From: Chromobacterium alkanivorans
Lineage (GTDB): Bacteria; Pseudomonadota; Gammaproteobacteria; Burkholderiales; Chromobacteriaceae
Reading direction: 5' to 3'
Length of the DNA: 64,000 nt
Assembly: GCF_016937655.1 (NCBI RefSeq)
Contig: NZ_JAFHKL010000005.1
Span: 1 to 64,000, forward strand
Both the position numbers and the translations under genes were made by a program. The notes beneath the pieces were generated by a model. That model was not told the origin of the DNA and did not search any database. It saw only the letters and a program-made list of their open reading frames with translations. Positions 18,658 through 27,006 of the stretch are shown piece by piece. Numbering within the stretch: the first letter of the stretch is position 1; every line of letters starts with the position of its first letter.

Positions 18658-20393
18658 TAGCCTTGGTGGACCTGGACGCGCCACAGCTCGCGTCCATGCG
18701 AGGCGCGCGTCATCGCGCGGCGGCCGTGCAGGCTGTTGTAGTTGTCTATCAACACCAGGTCGCCGTCGTGCCAGTCGTGCTCGATCAGGTTTTCCGGCGC
18801 GTAAGCCCGCTCCAGCAGTTCCTGCACCAGATTGGGGTAGTCGTCGGCGCGCTCTTCCACGTCGACGAAGAACTTCTGCAGTTCGGAGTTGCTGTTTTCC
18901 TGGAAGCGCAGCACGGATTCGCCGGTGTCCGGGTGGGTTTCCACCAGCGGATAGACGCGGGCGTCGCCGCCGAAATAGGTGAACTTGGTGTGGTAGCGGA
19001 TTTCCAGTTTTTCCCATTCGGCCAGCGTGGCCGCCGGCACCTGGCGCAGGATGTTGCGCGCGTCCACCAGGGTGGTCTGGCCTTCGCCGCGCTGCGGCGC
19101 GGTCTTGCAATACAGCGCGAACAGGCTGGCGCTGAAGCGCGGGTTCTTGCGCACGAACTCATTGTCGGCCGGCAGCATGCTCAGGTCCCAGTGCAGCGGC
19201 AATTCCTCGAAGGAGTGGACGAAGCCGTCGGCGTCCTCTTCCGGCTTGACCTTGTGCACCGCGCCGAACTGCCAGATGTAGGGCGTGCCGAACTGGGCGC
19301 TGAAGTCGACCAGATTGTCCTCGTCGGCCACGGCGAAGCCGCGCAGCGCGACAAAGCCGAACAGCTGGGCCAGGCGGGCCAGGGCCGGACGCGGCAGCGA
19401 CAGGCAGTTGGCGCCGGGGCGGCGGTTCTCGATCAGCAGGCCGAAGCGGCCGGCCAGCATCACCGACAGCTCGCAAGCCTCCCATTCGTCGCCGGCCTGC
19501 TCCAGATAAAGCCAGGGCTGGCCGTCGAAGCTCACCGCCTTGGCGCGGCGCGCGTCCAGCGCCTGGCGCCTGGAGACCAGTTCGCCGCGGCCGGCCAGGT
19601 TCAGCAGGTAGACGCGGTGCCAGGGCAGCGCCGCCTCGGCCTGGGCCGGCGACAGCCGGATGGGGAATTTGCCGCCGGGCGCGCCGGACTGGTGGATGGT
19701 CAACCGGATGGCGTCCGGGAAATGTTCGGCCAGCATCGCGTCCAGCGCGATGCCGCGCCAGGCCAGGCGCAGCGCGCGCCGCGGCCAGTCTTCGGCCTCC
19801 GCGATGCCGCGCGCCGCGTTGTCCTCGCGCAGCAGGCTCAGCCATTGCGGCTGGCGGCCGGCCTGGTTTTCCGGCAGCGCTTGGGCGAAGTCGGCGGCCG
19901 CGGCGGGCAGGTAGCGGCGCAGCACGCTTTCGGCGCGGTCGCGCTGGCGGTCGAAGCCGGGCTGGACGCTGGCGTAGTCATGCCAGCGCAGCGCCGGGCT
20001 GGAGTAGAGCGCGCGCAGGCGGCGATGGTAGTCGTTGGCGGTGTCGCGCGGGATGTCCAGCAGATCGTGGAAGCTCAGGCCGTCGCTGAACAGTTCCAGC
20101 CCGCAGCCGGCCGGGTAGACGCGGCCAATGGCGCGGCACAGCTCGTCCAGCCGCTGCAGCGCCGCGTATTCGGCGTAGTCGGGCCGGTCCGACGCGGTCT
20201 TGTCCCGGGTATTGGGCGATTTCAGCGGAAAGCCGGGCAGCAGCAGCTGCAGCGGCTGTTGCCGGCGCACGAAGCTCTCCACTTGGGCGCTCAGCGCCTG
20301 GCGGTGCGGTTCGCGCTGCGGGTGGTCGGCTTCGCCCTGGAAGGCGTCGAGCAGAATGGAGACGATGGAAGCGACAAGAGGTTCGTTTTGCAT
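18657..20393 (-). CDS. isocyanide synthase fused to a PvcB/TauD-like Fe(II)/2OG dioxygenase
   Basis: A 578-residue two-domain protein. Residues 1-~310 match the DIT1/PvcA isocyanide synthase fold (LPGFPLKSPN near the N-terminus, LFSDGLSFHDLLDIP, LTIHQSGAPGGKFPIRL, LPWHRVYLLN). Residues ~340-578 match TauD/PvcB dioxygenases, with metal ligands HWD in LHWDLSMLP and a distal His in NYNSLHGRRAM, and the 2OG-binding Arg in RELWRVQV. Known PvcA/IsnA enzymes turn the amino group of Tyr or Trp into an isocyanide; PvcB/IsnB then desaturates and decarboxylates to a vinyl isonitrile. In most bacteria these are separate proteins; fusions are best known from fungi. It lies 35 bp after the stand-alone synthase. 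The ribosome site at ATG 20393 is weak. Confidence 0.9.
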   Translation of the reverse strand: MQNEPLVASIVSILLDAFQGEADHPQREPHRQALSAQVESFVRRQQPLQLLLPGFPLKSPNTRDKTASDRPDYAEYAALQRLDELCRAIGRVYPAGCGLELFSDGLSFHDLLDIPRDTANDYHRRLRALYSSPALRWHDYASVQPGFDRQRDRAESVLRRYLPAAAADFAQALPENQAGRQPQWLSLLREDNAARGIAEAEDWPRRALRLAWRGIALDAMLAEHFPDAIRLTIHQSGAPGGKFPIRLSPAQAEAALPWHRVYLLNLAGRGELVSRRQALDARRAKAVSFDGQPWLYLEQAGDEWEACELSVMLAGRFGLLIENRRPGANCLSLPRPALARLAQLFGFVALRGFAVADEDNLVDFSAQFGTPYIWQFGAVHKVKPEEDADGFVHSFEELPLHWDLSMLPADNEFVRKNPRFSASLFALYCKTAPQRGEGQTTLVDARNILRQVPAATLAEWEKLEIRYHTKFTYFGGDARVYPLVETHPDTGESVLRFQENSNSELQKFFVDVEERADDYPNLVQELLERAYAPENLIEHDWHDGDLVLIDNYNSLHGRRAMTRASHGRELWRVQVHQG

Positions 20394-20428
20394 GGCGATA
20401 CTCGAAATGAACGATGAAAGGCGGGGGG

Positions 20429-21409
20429 TCAGGCGGCGGTGGCGATGAAGTGGCTGGGGCGGCCGTCGACAAAGACCAGCGCGGATTGGTTTTCGTCGAT
20501 GTCGCTGCGTTTTTTCAGCATCACGCCGTGTTCGTGCTTGATCGCGGCCGCGTGCCAGGGGGTCAGCCAGGCGTCGGCGCTGTCCACCAGCCGCACGCCT
20601 ATCTTGGCGGATACGCGGAATTGCGGATGGATGGACAGGCGCAGGCTGTCCGGAAACGCGCGCTCCAGCAGCCGGCTCCAGGCGTTGCTGCGCTGGATCA
20701 CCCGGTAGGCGTTGGCGCGCGCCATTTTCTGCAAGCTGGTCTTGCTGTGGCCGGCGAAGCGCTCCATGCCTTGCGCGTCCTCGAACAGGAAACGGGTAAT
20801 GCCCTGGTACATCGCGCGCATCGCCGGCTCGTCCTGGCATTGGCGTTTGATTTGTTCGATGGAGTCGCTGTAAAGAATCAGCAGTTCTTCGCGTTGCGAA
20901 TCCAGGTCGCCGATATAGCTGAAGTGGTCTTTCAAGTCGTAAAAGCTGAAGCTGTCGCCGTGGCGTTGCCGCGCGTAGCGAATCAAGTCGTCCATATAGG
21001 CGGCGACTTCGGCGTCCGGGATATACACCACGTCGGAAAAGCAGTAACCGTCCGAGCAAATGGCGACTTGAGCGCCCGGCGGGTAGAGGCTTTGAATGTC
21101 TCGGCAGAGTTGGTGCAGATTGTCCAGCGCGTGGCGTTCCGCCAAATCGGGCATCGCGCCCAGGGTTTTATTGCGATTGGGCGATTTGCCGGGGAAGGCC
21201 GGCAGAATCATTTGCAGCGGCTGGCGGCGGGCGACGGCGGCTTGAATCCTGGGCAGGTGCGGAGCCATCTCCGCGGCGAGGTCTTCCGGCGCGGCGAGGT
21301 CTTCCGGGTGGACGCGGCGCAGTTTGAAAACCCGCTCCAGTATTTGTTTGGCCAGATCCGTATCGGAAACTCCAAAAGGGTGAAAAACAGGATCGACAAT
21401 AGCGTTCAT
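20429..21409 (-). CDS. pvcA: isocyanide synthase, PvcA/IsnA family
   Basis: A 326-residue DIT1/PvcA-family enzyme that makes an isonitrile from an amino acid amino group with a C1 carbon from ribulose 5-phosphate (family knowledge). Landmarks: LPAFPGKSPNRNKTLGAMPD, ICSDGYCFSDVVYIPD, KMARANAYRVIQRSNAWSRL, LRLSIHP, KIGVRL and LTPWHAA. It is cytoplasmic, with no signal peptide. It is first in a minus-strand series leading to the fused synthase, glycosyltransferase and RND pump. Two isocyanide synthases side by side suggest two different amino acid substrates or a product with two isonitriles. Upstream is an unusually long AT-rich region. The ribosome site is modest (TGAG nine bases from ATG). 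Confidence 0.9.
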   Translation of the reverse strand: MNAIVDPVFHPFGVSDTDLAKQILERVFKLRRVHPEDLAAPEDLAAEMAPHLPRIQAAVARRQPLQMILPAFPGKSPNRNKTLGAMPDLAERHALDNLHQLCRDIQSLYPPGAQVAICSDGYCFSDVVYIPDAEVAAYMDDLIRYARQRHGDSFSFYDLKDHFSYIGDLDSQREELLILYSDSIEQIKRQCQDEPAMRAMYQGITRFLFEDAQGMERFAGHSKTSLQKMARANAYRVIQRSNAWSRLLERAFPDSLRLSIHPQFRVSAKIGVRLVDSADAWLTPWHAAAIKHEHGVMLKKRSDIDENQSALVFVDGRPSHFIATAA

Positions 21410-22211
21410 GGTTTATCTCATTGAGTTGTGTAATCAAAAGCGATGGAATTGCGGCTTGCCCGCGTTCCTGCGCGGGCGGTTCGCTTATCGTTATGTGATG
21501 ACCAAAATGTAAATAATGGAAAAACACGATTCGCTTCAGCAAGCGAGGCCATTTTATGGCAGATGTTGGACAGGGGCGAATAAATTAGCCGCTATAGAGT
21601 TATGAGCAATCGTTATATTGATATGGCGAACGGGTTTATTGAATAAGCGGCGAGAGGTTTTTATTCGATTGGAGTGGATTTTTATTCAATGGGGAGGTGT
21701 GAAAATTGTAAATGCGATTGTGACGGTTTGTGATGTCTTATTTGTTTTAATTTGGATTAAATTTAAATTTCTCTTTATATGACAAGGTCTTATTTGTCAT
21801 TTTTGCAAATGAGATTCATTCTTATTTGTAAATAAAGGAAGACCGTCGTCGACTGTGAGTTTTCCCATGCAACCACGGTGCGGCGACGCGGTCGCGCCGG
21901 CAGCGCCGAGGCGGGCCGCGGCCGGCGGAGCAGGCGAAAACTGTATGATTCCCGCGACAGTTCCGCCGCGCGGCGCTCGCTAGACCTTGAGCGGGGCCAT
22001 GGACGCAGTCCAACCGGGTGCGATATTCCTTTGCGAACATGACATTTTCGTTTTTTAAGCTTCAAAGCCATGTTTGACTAGTCAACAGTCGTGGTTGCTG
22101 TCATTCTTTTGCGTTTCGATTACGACTGCCTGTCGTAGCGACAACAGGCCGCCGGCTGGCCGCAGCGAGCCGAAGGCCATGTCGCCGAGCAGGCGCACTT
22201 GAGACAAAGAG
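21410..22211. other. 800-bp divergent region between pvcA and lysP, AT-rich core
   Basis: About 21550-21840 is strikingly AT-rich in a GC-rich genome, with TTTTTATTC repeated, an AAATTTAAATTT palindrome and a Fur-box-like site. The half nearer lysP (21850-22200) is GC-rich with several dyads such as CCTGTCGTAGCGACAACAGG. I found no credible gene. It probably holds the promoters of the isonitrile operon and lysP. AT-rich promoter DNA of this kind is often silenced by H-NS/MvaT-type proteins (inference). Confidence 0.5.
21805..21823. promoter_or_regulatory. candidate Fur box
   Basis: The 19 bases match the classical Fur consensus at 13 positions by hand alignment, with a clear AATGA-GAT-TCATT dyad. 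It lies about 395 bp from both the pvcA and lysP starts. The inferred target is the isonitrile operon, because isonitriles bind metals. Confidence 0.4.
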
Positions 22212-23738
22212 ATGGAAAAAAAGCAAGAAAGCCAAGAGCTTAGGCGCACCTTGCAGGCGCGCCACCTGTCGATGATCGCCATCGGCGGCTCTATCGGCAC
22301 CGGCCTGTTCCTGGCTTCCGGCGCCACCGTGGCGTCGGCCGGCGCCGGCGGGGCCTTGATCGCCTACGCCCTGATCGGCCTGATGGTCTACTTCCTGATG
22401 ACCAGCCTGGGCGAAATGGCCGCCTTCATGCCGGAGTCCGGTTCCTTCCAGGTATACGGTTCGCGCTTCGTCGATCCGGCCTTCGGCTTCGCCCAGGGCT
22501 GGAACTACTGGTACAACTGGGCCATCACCGTGGCGGTGGAACTGGCCGCGGCCGCCATCATCATGCATTACTGGTATCCGGCGGTGCCCGGCATCGTATG
22601 GAGCGCCGGCTTCCTGCTGATCATCTTCGTGCTCAACTATTTCTCGGTGAAGGGCTTCGGCGAGGCGGAGTTCTGGTGCTCCATGCTCAAGGTGGCCACC
22701 ATCGTCGCCTTCATCGTCATCGGCTTTTTGATGATCTTCGGCATCATGACCGACCCCAACCCGCAGCGCATCGCGCCGGGCTTGTCGGTGATGCAGCAGG
22801 GGCAGGGGCCGTTTGTCGGCGGCCTGGCCGCCTTCGTCGGCGTGGCCATGATCGTGGGCTTCTCCTTCCAGGGCACCGAGCTGATCGGCGTCGCCGCCGG
22901 CGAGTCCGCCAATCCGGGCAAGACCATTCCGCGCGCGGTGCGGCAGATCTTCTGGCGCATCCTGATGTTCTACATGCTGTCCATCCTGATCATCGGCCTG
23001 ATCCTGCCGTACAACGATCCGCTGCTGCTGAAGAACGACATGAAGGACGTGGGCGCCAGCCCGTTCACCCTGGTGTTCAACCGCGCCGGCTTCGCCATGG
23101 CCGCCAGCCTGATGAACGCGGTGATCCTGTCCGCCATCCTGTCCGCCGGCAACTCCGGCATGTACGCGTCCACCCGCATGCTCTACACCATGGCGCGCAA
23201 CAAGATGGCGCCCAAGCGCTTCGCCGAGCTGTCCAGCAACGGCGTGCCGCGCAACGCCTTGTACGCCACCAGCGTGATCGCCGCGCTGTGCTTTTTGACC
23301 TCCTTGTTTGAAACCAACGCGGTCTATCTGTGGCTGCTGAACTCCTCCGGCATGACCGGCTTCATCGCCTGGCTGGGCGTGGCCATCAGCCACTACCGCT
23401 TCCGCCGCGGCTACGTCAAGCAGGGCCACGATCTGGCGGACTTGCCCTACCAGGCCAAGTGGTTCCCGCTGGGGCCGCTGTTCGCCTTCGCGCTGTGCCT
23501 GCTGATCATGCTGGGCCAGAACTACGAGGCCTTCATCGGCGGCCATATCGACTGGAGCGCGGTGATCGCCACCTATCTGGGCATCCCGCTGTTCCTGGCG
23601 CTGTGGCTGGGCTACAAGTTCAAGCACAAGACCCGGATGGTGGCGCTGGAAGAGATTGATTTCAGCGAGGCCCTGGTCAAGGCCCGCGCCTTGCGCCAAG
23701 AGAACCAGGGCAGCAAGCTGGCCGCCGCCACGCGCTGA
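22212..23738 (+). CDS. lysP: lysine-specific permease LysP (APC family)
   Basis: A 508-residue inner-membrane amino acid:proton symporter with 12 predicted helices. The sequence tracks E. coli LysP closely as I remember it: LRRTLQARHLSMIAIGGSIG, FGFAQGWNYWYNWAITVAVE, GFSFQGTELIGVAAGESANP, ILSAGNSGMYASTRMLYT and SGMTGFIAWLGVAISHYRFR. It imports lysine. It is divergent from the isonitrile operon and carries its own terminator. The start ATG 22212 has a weak GAGACAAAGAG ribosome site. I saw no recognisable lysine riboswitch in the leader. Confidence 0.92.
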   Translation: MEKKQESQELRRTLQARHLSMIAIGGSIGTGLFLASGATVASAGAGGALIAYALIGLMVYFLMTSLGEMAAFMPESGSFQVYGSRFVDPAFGFAQGWNYWYNWAITVAVELAAAAIIMHYWYPAVPGIVWSAGFLLIIFVLNYFSVKGFGEAEFWCSMLKVATIVAFIVIGFLMIFGIMTDPNPQRIAPGLSVMQQGQGPFVGGLAAFVGVAMIVGFSFQGTELIGVAAGESANPGKTIPRAVRQIFWRILMFYMLSILIIGLILPYNDPLLLKNDMKDVGASPFTLVFNRAGFAMAASLMNAVILSAILSAGNSGMYASTRMLYTMARNKMAPKRFAELSSNGVPRNALYATSVIAALCFLTSLFETNAVYLWLLNSSGMTGFIAWLGVAISHYRFRRGYVKQGHDLADLPYQAKWFPLGPLFAFALCLLIMLGQNYEAFIGGHIDWSAVIATYLGIPLFLALWLGYKFKHKTRMVALEEIDFSEALVKARALRQENQGSKLAAATR

Positions 23739-23780
23739 CCCTCTGTGAATTCTGCCAGCCTTGGGCTGGCCGTCCGCTGA

Positions 23781-23806
23781 CAGCCCGGCTTTGCCGGGCT
23801 GTTTTT
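23781..23806 (+). terminator. intrinsic terminator of lysP
   Basis: CAGCCCGGC and GCCGGGCTG form a 9-bp GC-rich stem with a TTT loop, followed by TTTTTGCG, 43 bp after the lysP stop codon. Confidence 0.85.
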
Positions 23807-23996
23807 GCGTAAGGGCTTGATTGTTTTGGGCGCGGCGGCGGCGAGGGCCGCGCGCGCGGCGCGCCGGAACCGAGGCGGGGCGCCGCAGTCCGAGCGAGAG
23901 CCGGCTTGCAATACTGATGAATTGTGTAATATGGCGGCTGGCGCGGCGCAGCCCGCCGCCGTTCCCGATCTGAATTCGATGGTTTCGGAGTCACTC

Positions 23997-24698
23997 ATGC
24001 AGTTGCTGACAATATTCATAACAAAGTTTCTGTTTGTGATGGCTGCCCTGCTGCCTATCATGAACCCTCCGGGACTGGTGCCCATCTTCATCTCGATGAC
24101 GGCGCGCAATACGCCGCAGCAGCGCCGCTATCTGGCGCGCCGCATCGCCATGTATTGCGCCTTGCTGCTGCTGGGCAGCATGTTCACCGGCGGCTATGTG
24201 CTGTCTTTCTTCGGCGTGTCGCTGCCGGTGGTGCAATTGTCCGGCGGCCTGCTGATCACCTTCGCCGCCTGGCGCATGCTCAACGACGCGCCGCCGGAAA
24301 GCAGCCCCACCTCCACCGATCAGCCCATCCAGGCGGAGAACCACGATGCGCTGAAGCAGCGCGCCTTCTACCCGCTGACCTTTCCGCTGACGGTGGGGCC
24401 GGGTTCGATCTCGGTGGCCATCACCATGGGCGCTTCGCTGACCGACACCGGCAAGGGCATCGTCAAATACGCGATCTCGCCGCTGGCCGGCGGCTGCGCG
24501 GTGCTGGTGTGCAGCGTGCTGGTCTATCTGTGCTACCGCCACGCCGACAAGCTGCTGCGCTACCTGGGCCAGACCGGTTCGGTGGTGTTCCTGCGGCTGT
24601 CCGCCTTCATCCTGCTGTGCCTGGGGGTGCAGATCATGTGGGACGGCTTCGGCGCCTTGATCGTCCAATTGGCGCAGGACGTGTTGCCGCACAAGTGA
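23997..24698 (+). CDS. MarC-family integral membrane protein
   Basis: A 233-residue protein with six predicted membrane helices. It opens with KFLFVMAALLPIMNPPGLVP, the NPxG motif of MarC/UPF0056 proteins, and repeats a related motif in the second half (FYPLTFPLTVGPGSISVAI). The family is widespread, sits in the inner membrane and has no firmly established transport substrate; the old link to multiple antibiotic resistance was not confirmed for MarC itself. I chose ATG 23997 (GGAG eight bases upstream); the frame extends upstream to 23805 without coding character. It stands alone between lysP and the alcohol dehydrogenase. Confidence 0.85.
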   Translation: MQLLTIFITKFLFVMAALLPIMNPPGLVPIFISMTARNTPQQRRYLARRIAMYCALLLLGSMFTGGYVLSFFGVSLPVVQLSGGLLITFAAWRMLNDAPPESSPTSTDQPIQAENHDALKQRAFYPLTFPLTVGPGSISVAITMGASLTDTGKGIVKYAISPLAGGCAVLVCSVLVYLCYRHADKLLRYLGQTGSVVFLRLSAFILLCLGVQIMWDGFGALIVQLAQDVLPHK

Positions 24699-24796
24699 GC
24701 GGCGCGATTGGACATCTTTTGATGTGAGGCAAATGCCGCATCGGCCAAATTGCGCATACTGCGCTTATGACAAATGTCTTAAGAACAGGAGTTGCC

Positions 24797-25927
24797 ATGG
24801 CCACCAGCGCTTTCTTCATCCCCTCCGTCAACCTGATGGGCGCGGGCTGTCTGCAACAAGCCGTTGAAACCATGCGCGGCTACGGCTACCGCAAGGTCTT
24901 GATGGTGACCGACACCGGCCTGGTGAAAACCGGGCTGGCCGGCCGCGTTACCGAGCTGCTGGGCGACGCGGGCATCGCCAGCGTGCTGTTCGACGGCGTG
25001 CACCCCAATCCCACCACCGCCAACGTCGGCGCCGGCCTGGCGCTGCTGCGCGAGCACGGCTGCGACGCCGTGGTGTCGCTGGGCGGCGGCTCGCCGCACG
25101 ACTGCGCCAAGGGCATCGCCCTGGTGGCCGCCAACGGCGGCAAGATCCAGGACTACGAGGGCGTGGACAAGTCCGCCAAGCCGCAGCTGCCCTTGGTGGC
25201 GATCAACACCACCGCCGGCACCGCCTCGGAAATGACCCGCTTCTGCATCATCACCGACGAGTCCCGCCACATCAAAATGGCCATCGTCGACAAGCACACC
25301 ACGCCGGTGTTGTCGGTCAACGATCCGGAAACCATGGCCGGCATGCCGGCGGGGCTGACCGCGGCCACCGGCATGGACGCGCTGACCCACGCGGTGGAGG
25401 CCTATGTCTCCACCATCGCCACGCCCATCACCGACGCCTGCGCCTTGAAGGCGGTGACGCTGATCGCCGGCCATCTGCGCCGCGCGGTGCGCAACGGCCT
25501 GGACATGGAGGCGCGCGAGCAGATGGCTTACGCGCAGTTCCTGGCCGGCATGGCCTTCAACAACGCTTCTCTCGGCTATGTGCACGCGATGGCGCACCAG
25601 TTGGGCGGCTTCTACGATCTGCCGCACGGGGTGTGCAACGCGGTGCTGCTGCCGCATGTGCAGGTCTTCAACGCCAAGGCCGCCGGCCAGCGGCTGGCCG
25701 ACGTCGGCGCGGCGCTGGGCGTGGCCGCCAACGCGGAAGCGGCGATCGCCGCCATACGCCAATTGGCGGCCGACGTAGGCATTCCGGCCGGATTGACCCA
25801 GCTGGGGGTCAAGGAAGAGGATATCCCGGAGCTGGCCGCCAACGCCCTGAAGGACGCCTGCGGCCTGACCAATCCGATCCAGGCCAGCCACGAAGAGATT
25901 TGCGCGATCTTCAAGGCCGCGTTGTAG
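24797..25927 (+). CDS. yiaY: iron-containing (group III) alcohol dehydrogenase
   Basis: A 376-residue cytosolic NAD-dependent alcohol dehydrogenase of the ZmADH2/FucO/YiaY family. The nucleotide-binding motif is [15 protein letters not shown]; the metal ligands are Asp and His in [14 protein letters not shown] and two His in [20 protein letters not shown]. It interconverts short alcohols and aldehydes; the exact substrate is unknown. I chose ATG 24797 with AGGAG just upstream rather than the in-frame upstream ATG at 24767. It is monocistronic, ending in a terminator. Confidence 0.92.
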   Translation: MATSAFFIPSVNLMGAGCLQQAVETMRGYGYRKVLMVTDTGLVKTGLAGRVTELLGDAGIASVLFDGVHPNPTTANVGAGLALLREHGCDAVVSLGGGSPHDCAKGIALVAANGGKIQDYEGVDKSAKPQLPLVAINTTAGTASEMTRFCIITDESRHIKMAIVDKHTTPVLSVNDPETMAGMPAGLTAATGMDALTHAVEAYVSTIATPITDACALKAVTLIAGHLRRAVRNGLDMEAREQMAYAQFLAGMAFNNASLGYVHAMAHQLGGFYDLPHGVCNAVLLPHVQVFNAKAAGQRLADVGAALGVAANAEAAIAAIRQLAADVGIPAGLTQLGVKEEDIPELAANALKDACGLTNPIQASHEEICAIFKAAL

Positions 25928-25964
25928 CGGCACGCGGCCGCGGTGAAGTCACCGCGGCCAAACT

Positions 25965-25986
25965 GGCGGCCCGGCCGCCTTTTTTT
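25965..25986 (+). terminator. intrinsic terminator of the alcohol dehydrogenase
   Basis: The short GC stem GGCGG..CCGCC is followed by a run of seven T. A second dyad, CCGCGGTGA-AG-TCACCGCGG, lies just upstream (25938-25957). Confidence 0.75.
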
Positions 25987-25993
25987 GACCATT

Positions 25994-26014
25994 AAATATC
26001 GTAATGCGATATTT
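25994..26014. promoter_or_regulatory. perfect palindrome, probable MarR operator
   Basis: AAATATCG and CGATATTT are separated by five bases and lie 51 bp upstream of the DUF488 gene. Size and position fit autoregulation by the MarR-family gene of the same operon. It also lies near where the -10/+1 of that promoter should be. Confidence 0.6.
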
Positions 26015-26064
26015 CTGACGACGCCGCACCGCCTCCGCCGCCAGATGAAACCAGGAGTGACGCA

Positions 26065-26487
26065 ATGGACGCAAAAATTCGCCTGTTGCCGGTGAACGAA
26101 TACCGGCCGGGCCTGGACAACGCATTTTTGATCGAAGAAAACTGGCCCAAGGGCCTGCCGCGCCAGGGGCTGGACGCCGCCCACTGGCTGAAGGGCGTGG
26201 CGCCTGCGCCCGGCCTGCTGAAATGGCTGCGCCAGGACGAGCGGCATTGGTCCACGTTCTGCGAGGTGTACTGGGCGGACCTGGCGGCGAACCCGCAGCG
26301 CTGGTGGCCGCTGTGGAAAGCCAGCCGGCGCGGCGGCCTGGCCTTGCTGTATGTGCCGCAGGAGGGCGAGCGCCAGCCGGCGCAGGCCCTGGCGCAGTTC
26401 CTGGGCGACAAGCTGGACGAGATAGAACGTATCGAGGCGGGGGAGCTGGCTTCGCCGGTATGCTACCGCGCCTTGCTGGACGGCTGA
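26065..26487 (+). CDS. DUF488-family protein
   Basis: A 140-residue cytosolic protein of the DUF488/YeaO type: RLLPVNEY, then the family signature LIEENWPKGLPRQGLDAAHWLKGVAPAP (compare RLWPRG and WLKDIAPS in relatives), and LALLYVPQEGERQPAQALAQFL. No enzymatic function is established. Two usually conserved Arg positions read as NWPKG here, a divergent version. The ribosome site AGGAG is good. The gene is followed after 19 bp by a MarR regulator and preceded by a perfect palindrome, so the pair is probably a self-regulated stress operon. Confidence 0.8.
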   Translation: MDAKIRLLPVNEYRPGLDNAFLIEENWPKGLPRQGLDAAHWLKGVAPAPGLLKWLRQDERHWSTFCEVYWADLAANPQRWWPLWKASRRGGLALLYVPQEGERQPAQALAQFLGDKLDEIERIEAGELASPVCYRALLDG

Positions 26488-26506
26488 GCCGGACGAGGAG
26501 AGCCGC

Positions 26507-26935
26507 GTGTCCGAGCCCCCGAGTTTTTCCAAGCAGGATTTTGAACGGCTGGCGGATTTCCGCTACCGCTTGCGCCGCTTCCAGCGTTTCAGCGAGGAGG
26601 CGGCGCAGCGCCACGGCATCACCATGCTGCAGTATCTGCTGTTGTTGCAGATCAAGGGCTTCCCCGGCCGCGACTGGGCCACGGTGGCCGAGCTGGCCGA
26701 GCGGCTGCAATCCCACCACCACAGCGTGGTGGGCCTGATCAGCCGCTGCGAGCAGCAGCAATTGGTGGCGCGCAGCCCGGGGCGGGAAGACCGCCGCTGC
26801 GTGGAAGTGCGGCTGCAGCCCAAGGGCGAGGCGCTGGCGGAGCAGCTGGCGCGCGAGCATCGCGATGAGTTGCAGGCCCTGCGGCGGCTGGGCGACGTGC
26901 TGTCGCTGGACCATCTGTTGCAGGCTCAGGACTGA
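26507..26935 (+). CDS. MarR-family transcriptional regulator
   Basis: A 142-residue winged-helix protein: N-terminal dimerisation helices (LRRFQRFSEEAAQRHGITMLQY), recognition region TVAELAERLQSHHHSVVGLISRCEQQQLV and wing ARSPGREDRRCVEVRLQPKG, all standard for MarR dimers that are released from DNA by small ligands or oxidation. The GTG start at 26507 has GAGGAG about 6 bases upstream. It is second in an operon with DUF488; the palindrome at 25994 is its likely operator. Confidence 0.88.
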   Translation: MSEPPSFSKQDFERLADFRYRLRRFQRFSEEAAQRHGITMLQYLLLLQIKGFPGRDWATVAELAERLQSHHHSVVGLISRCEQQQLVARSPGREDRRCVEVRLQPKGEALAEQLAREHRDELQALRRLGDVLSLDHLLQAQD

Positions 26936-27006
26936 GGCCGGCGCGGTAGCTTTTGCCAGGTCGCTCTGGCATGATTTCGACATCATATCTGCGGCGGGTA
27001 AATGTC

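Noticed and set aside
21850-22211. A lysine riboswitch upstream of lysP
   Set aside because: I looked for L-box core motifs; only GCCGAAGG-like pieces occur, in the wrong order and without the expected helices.
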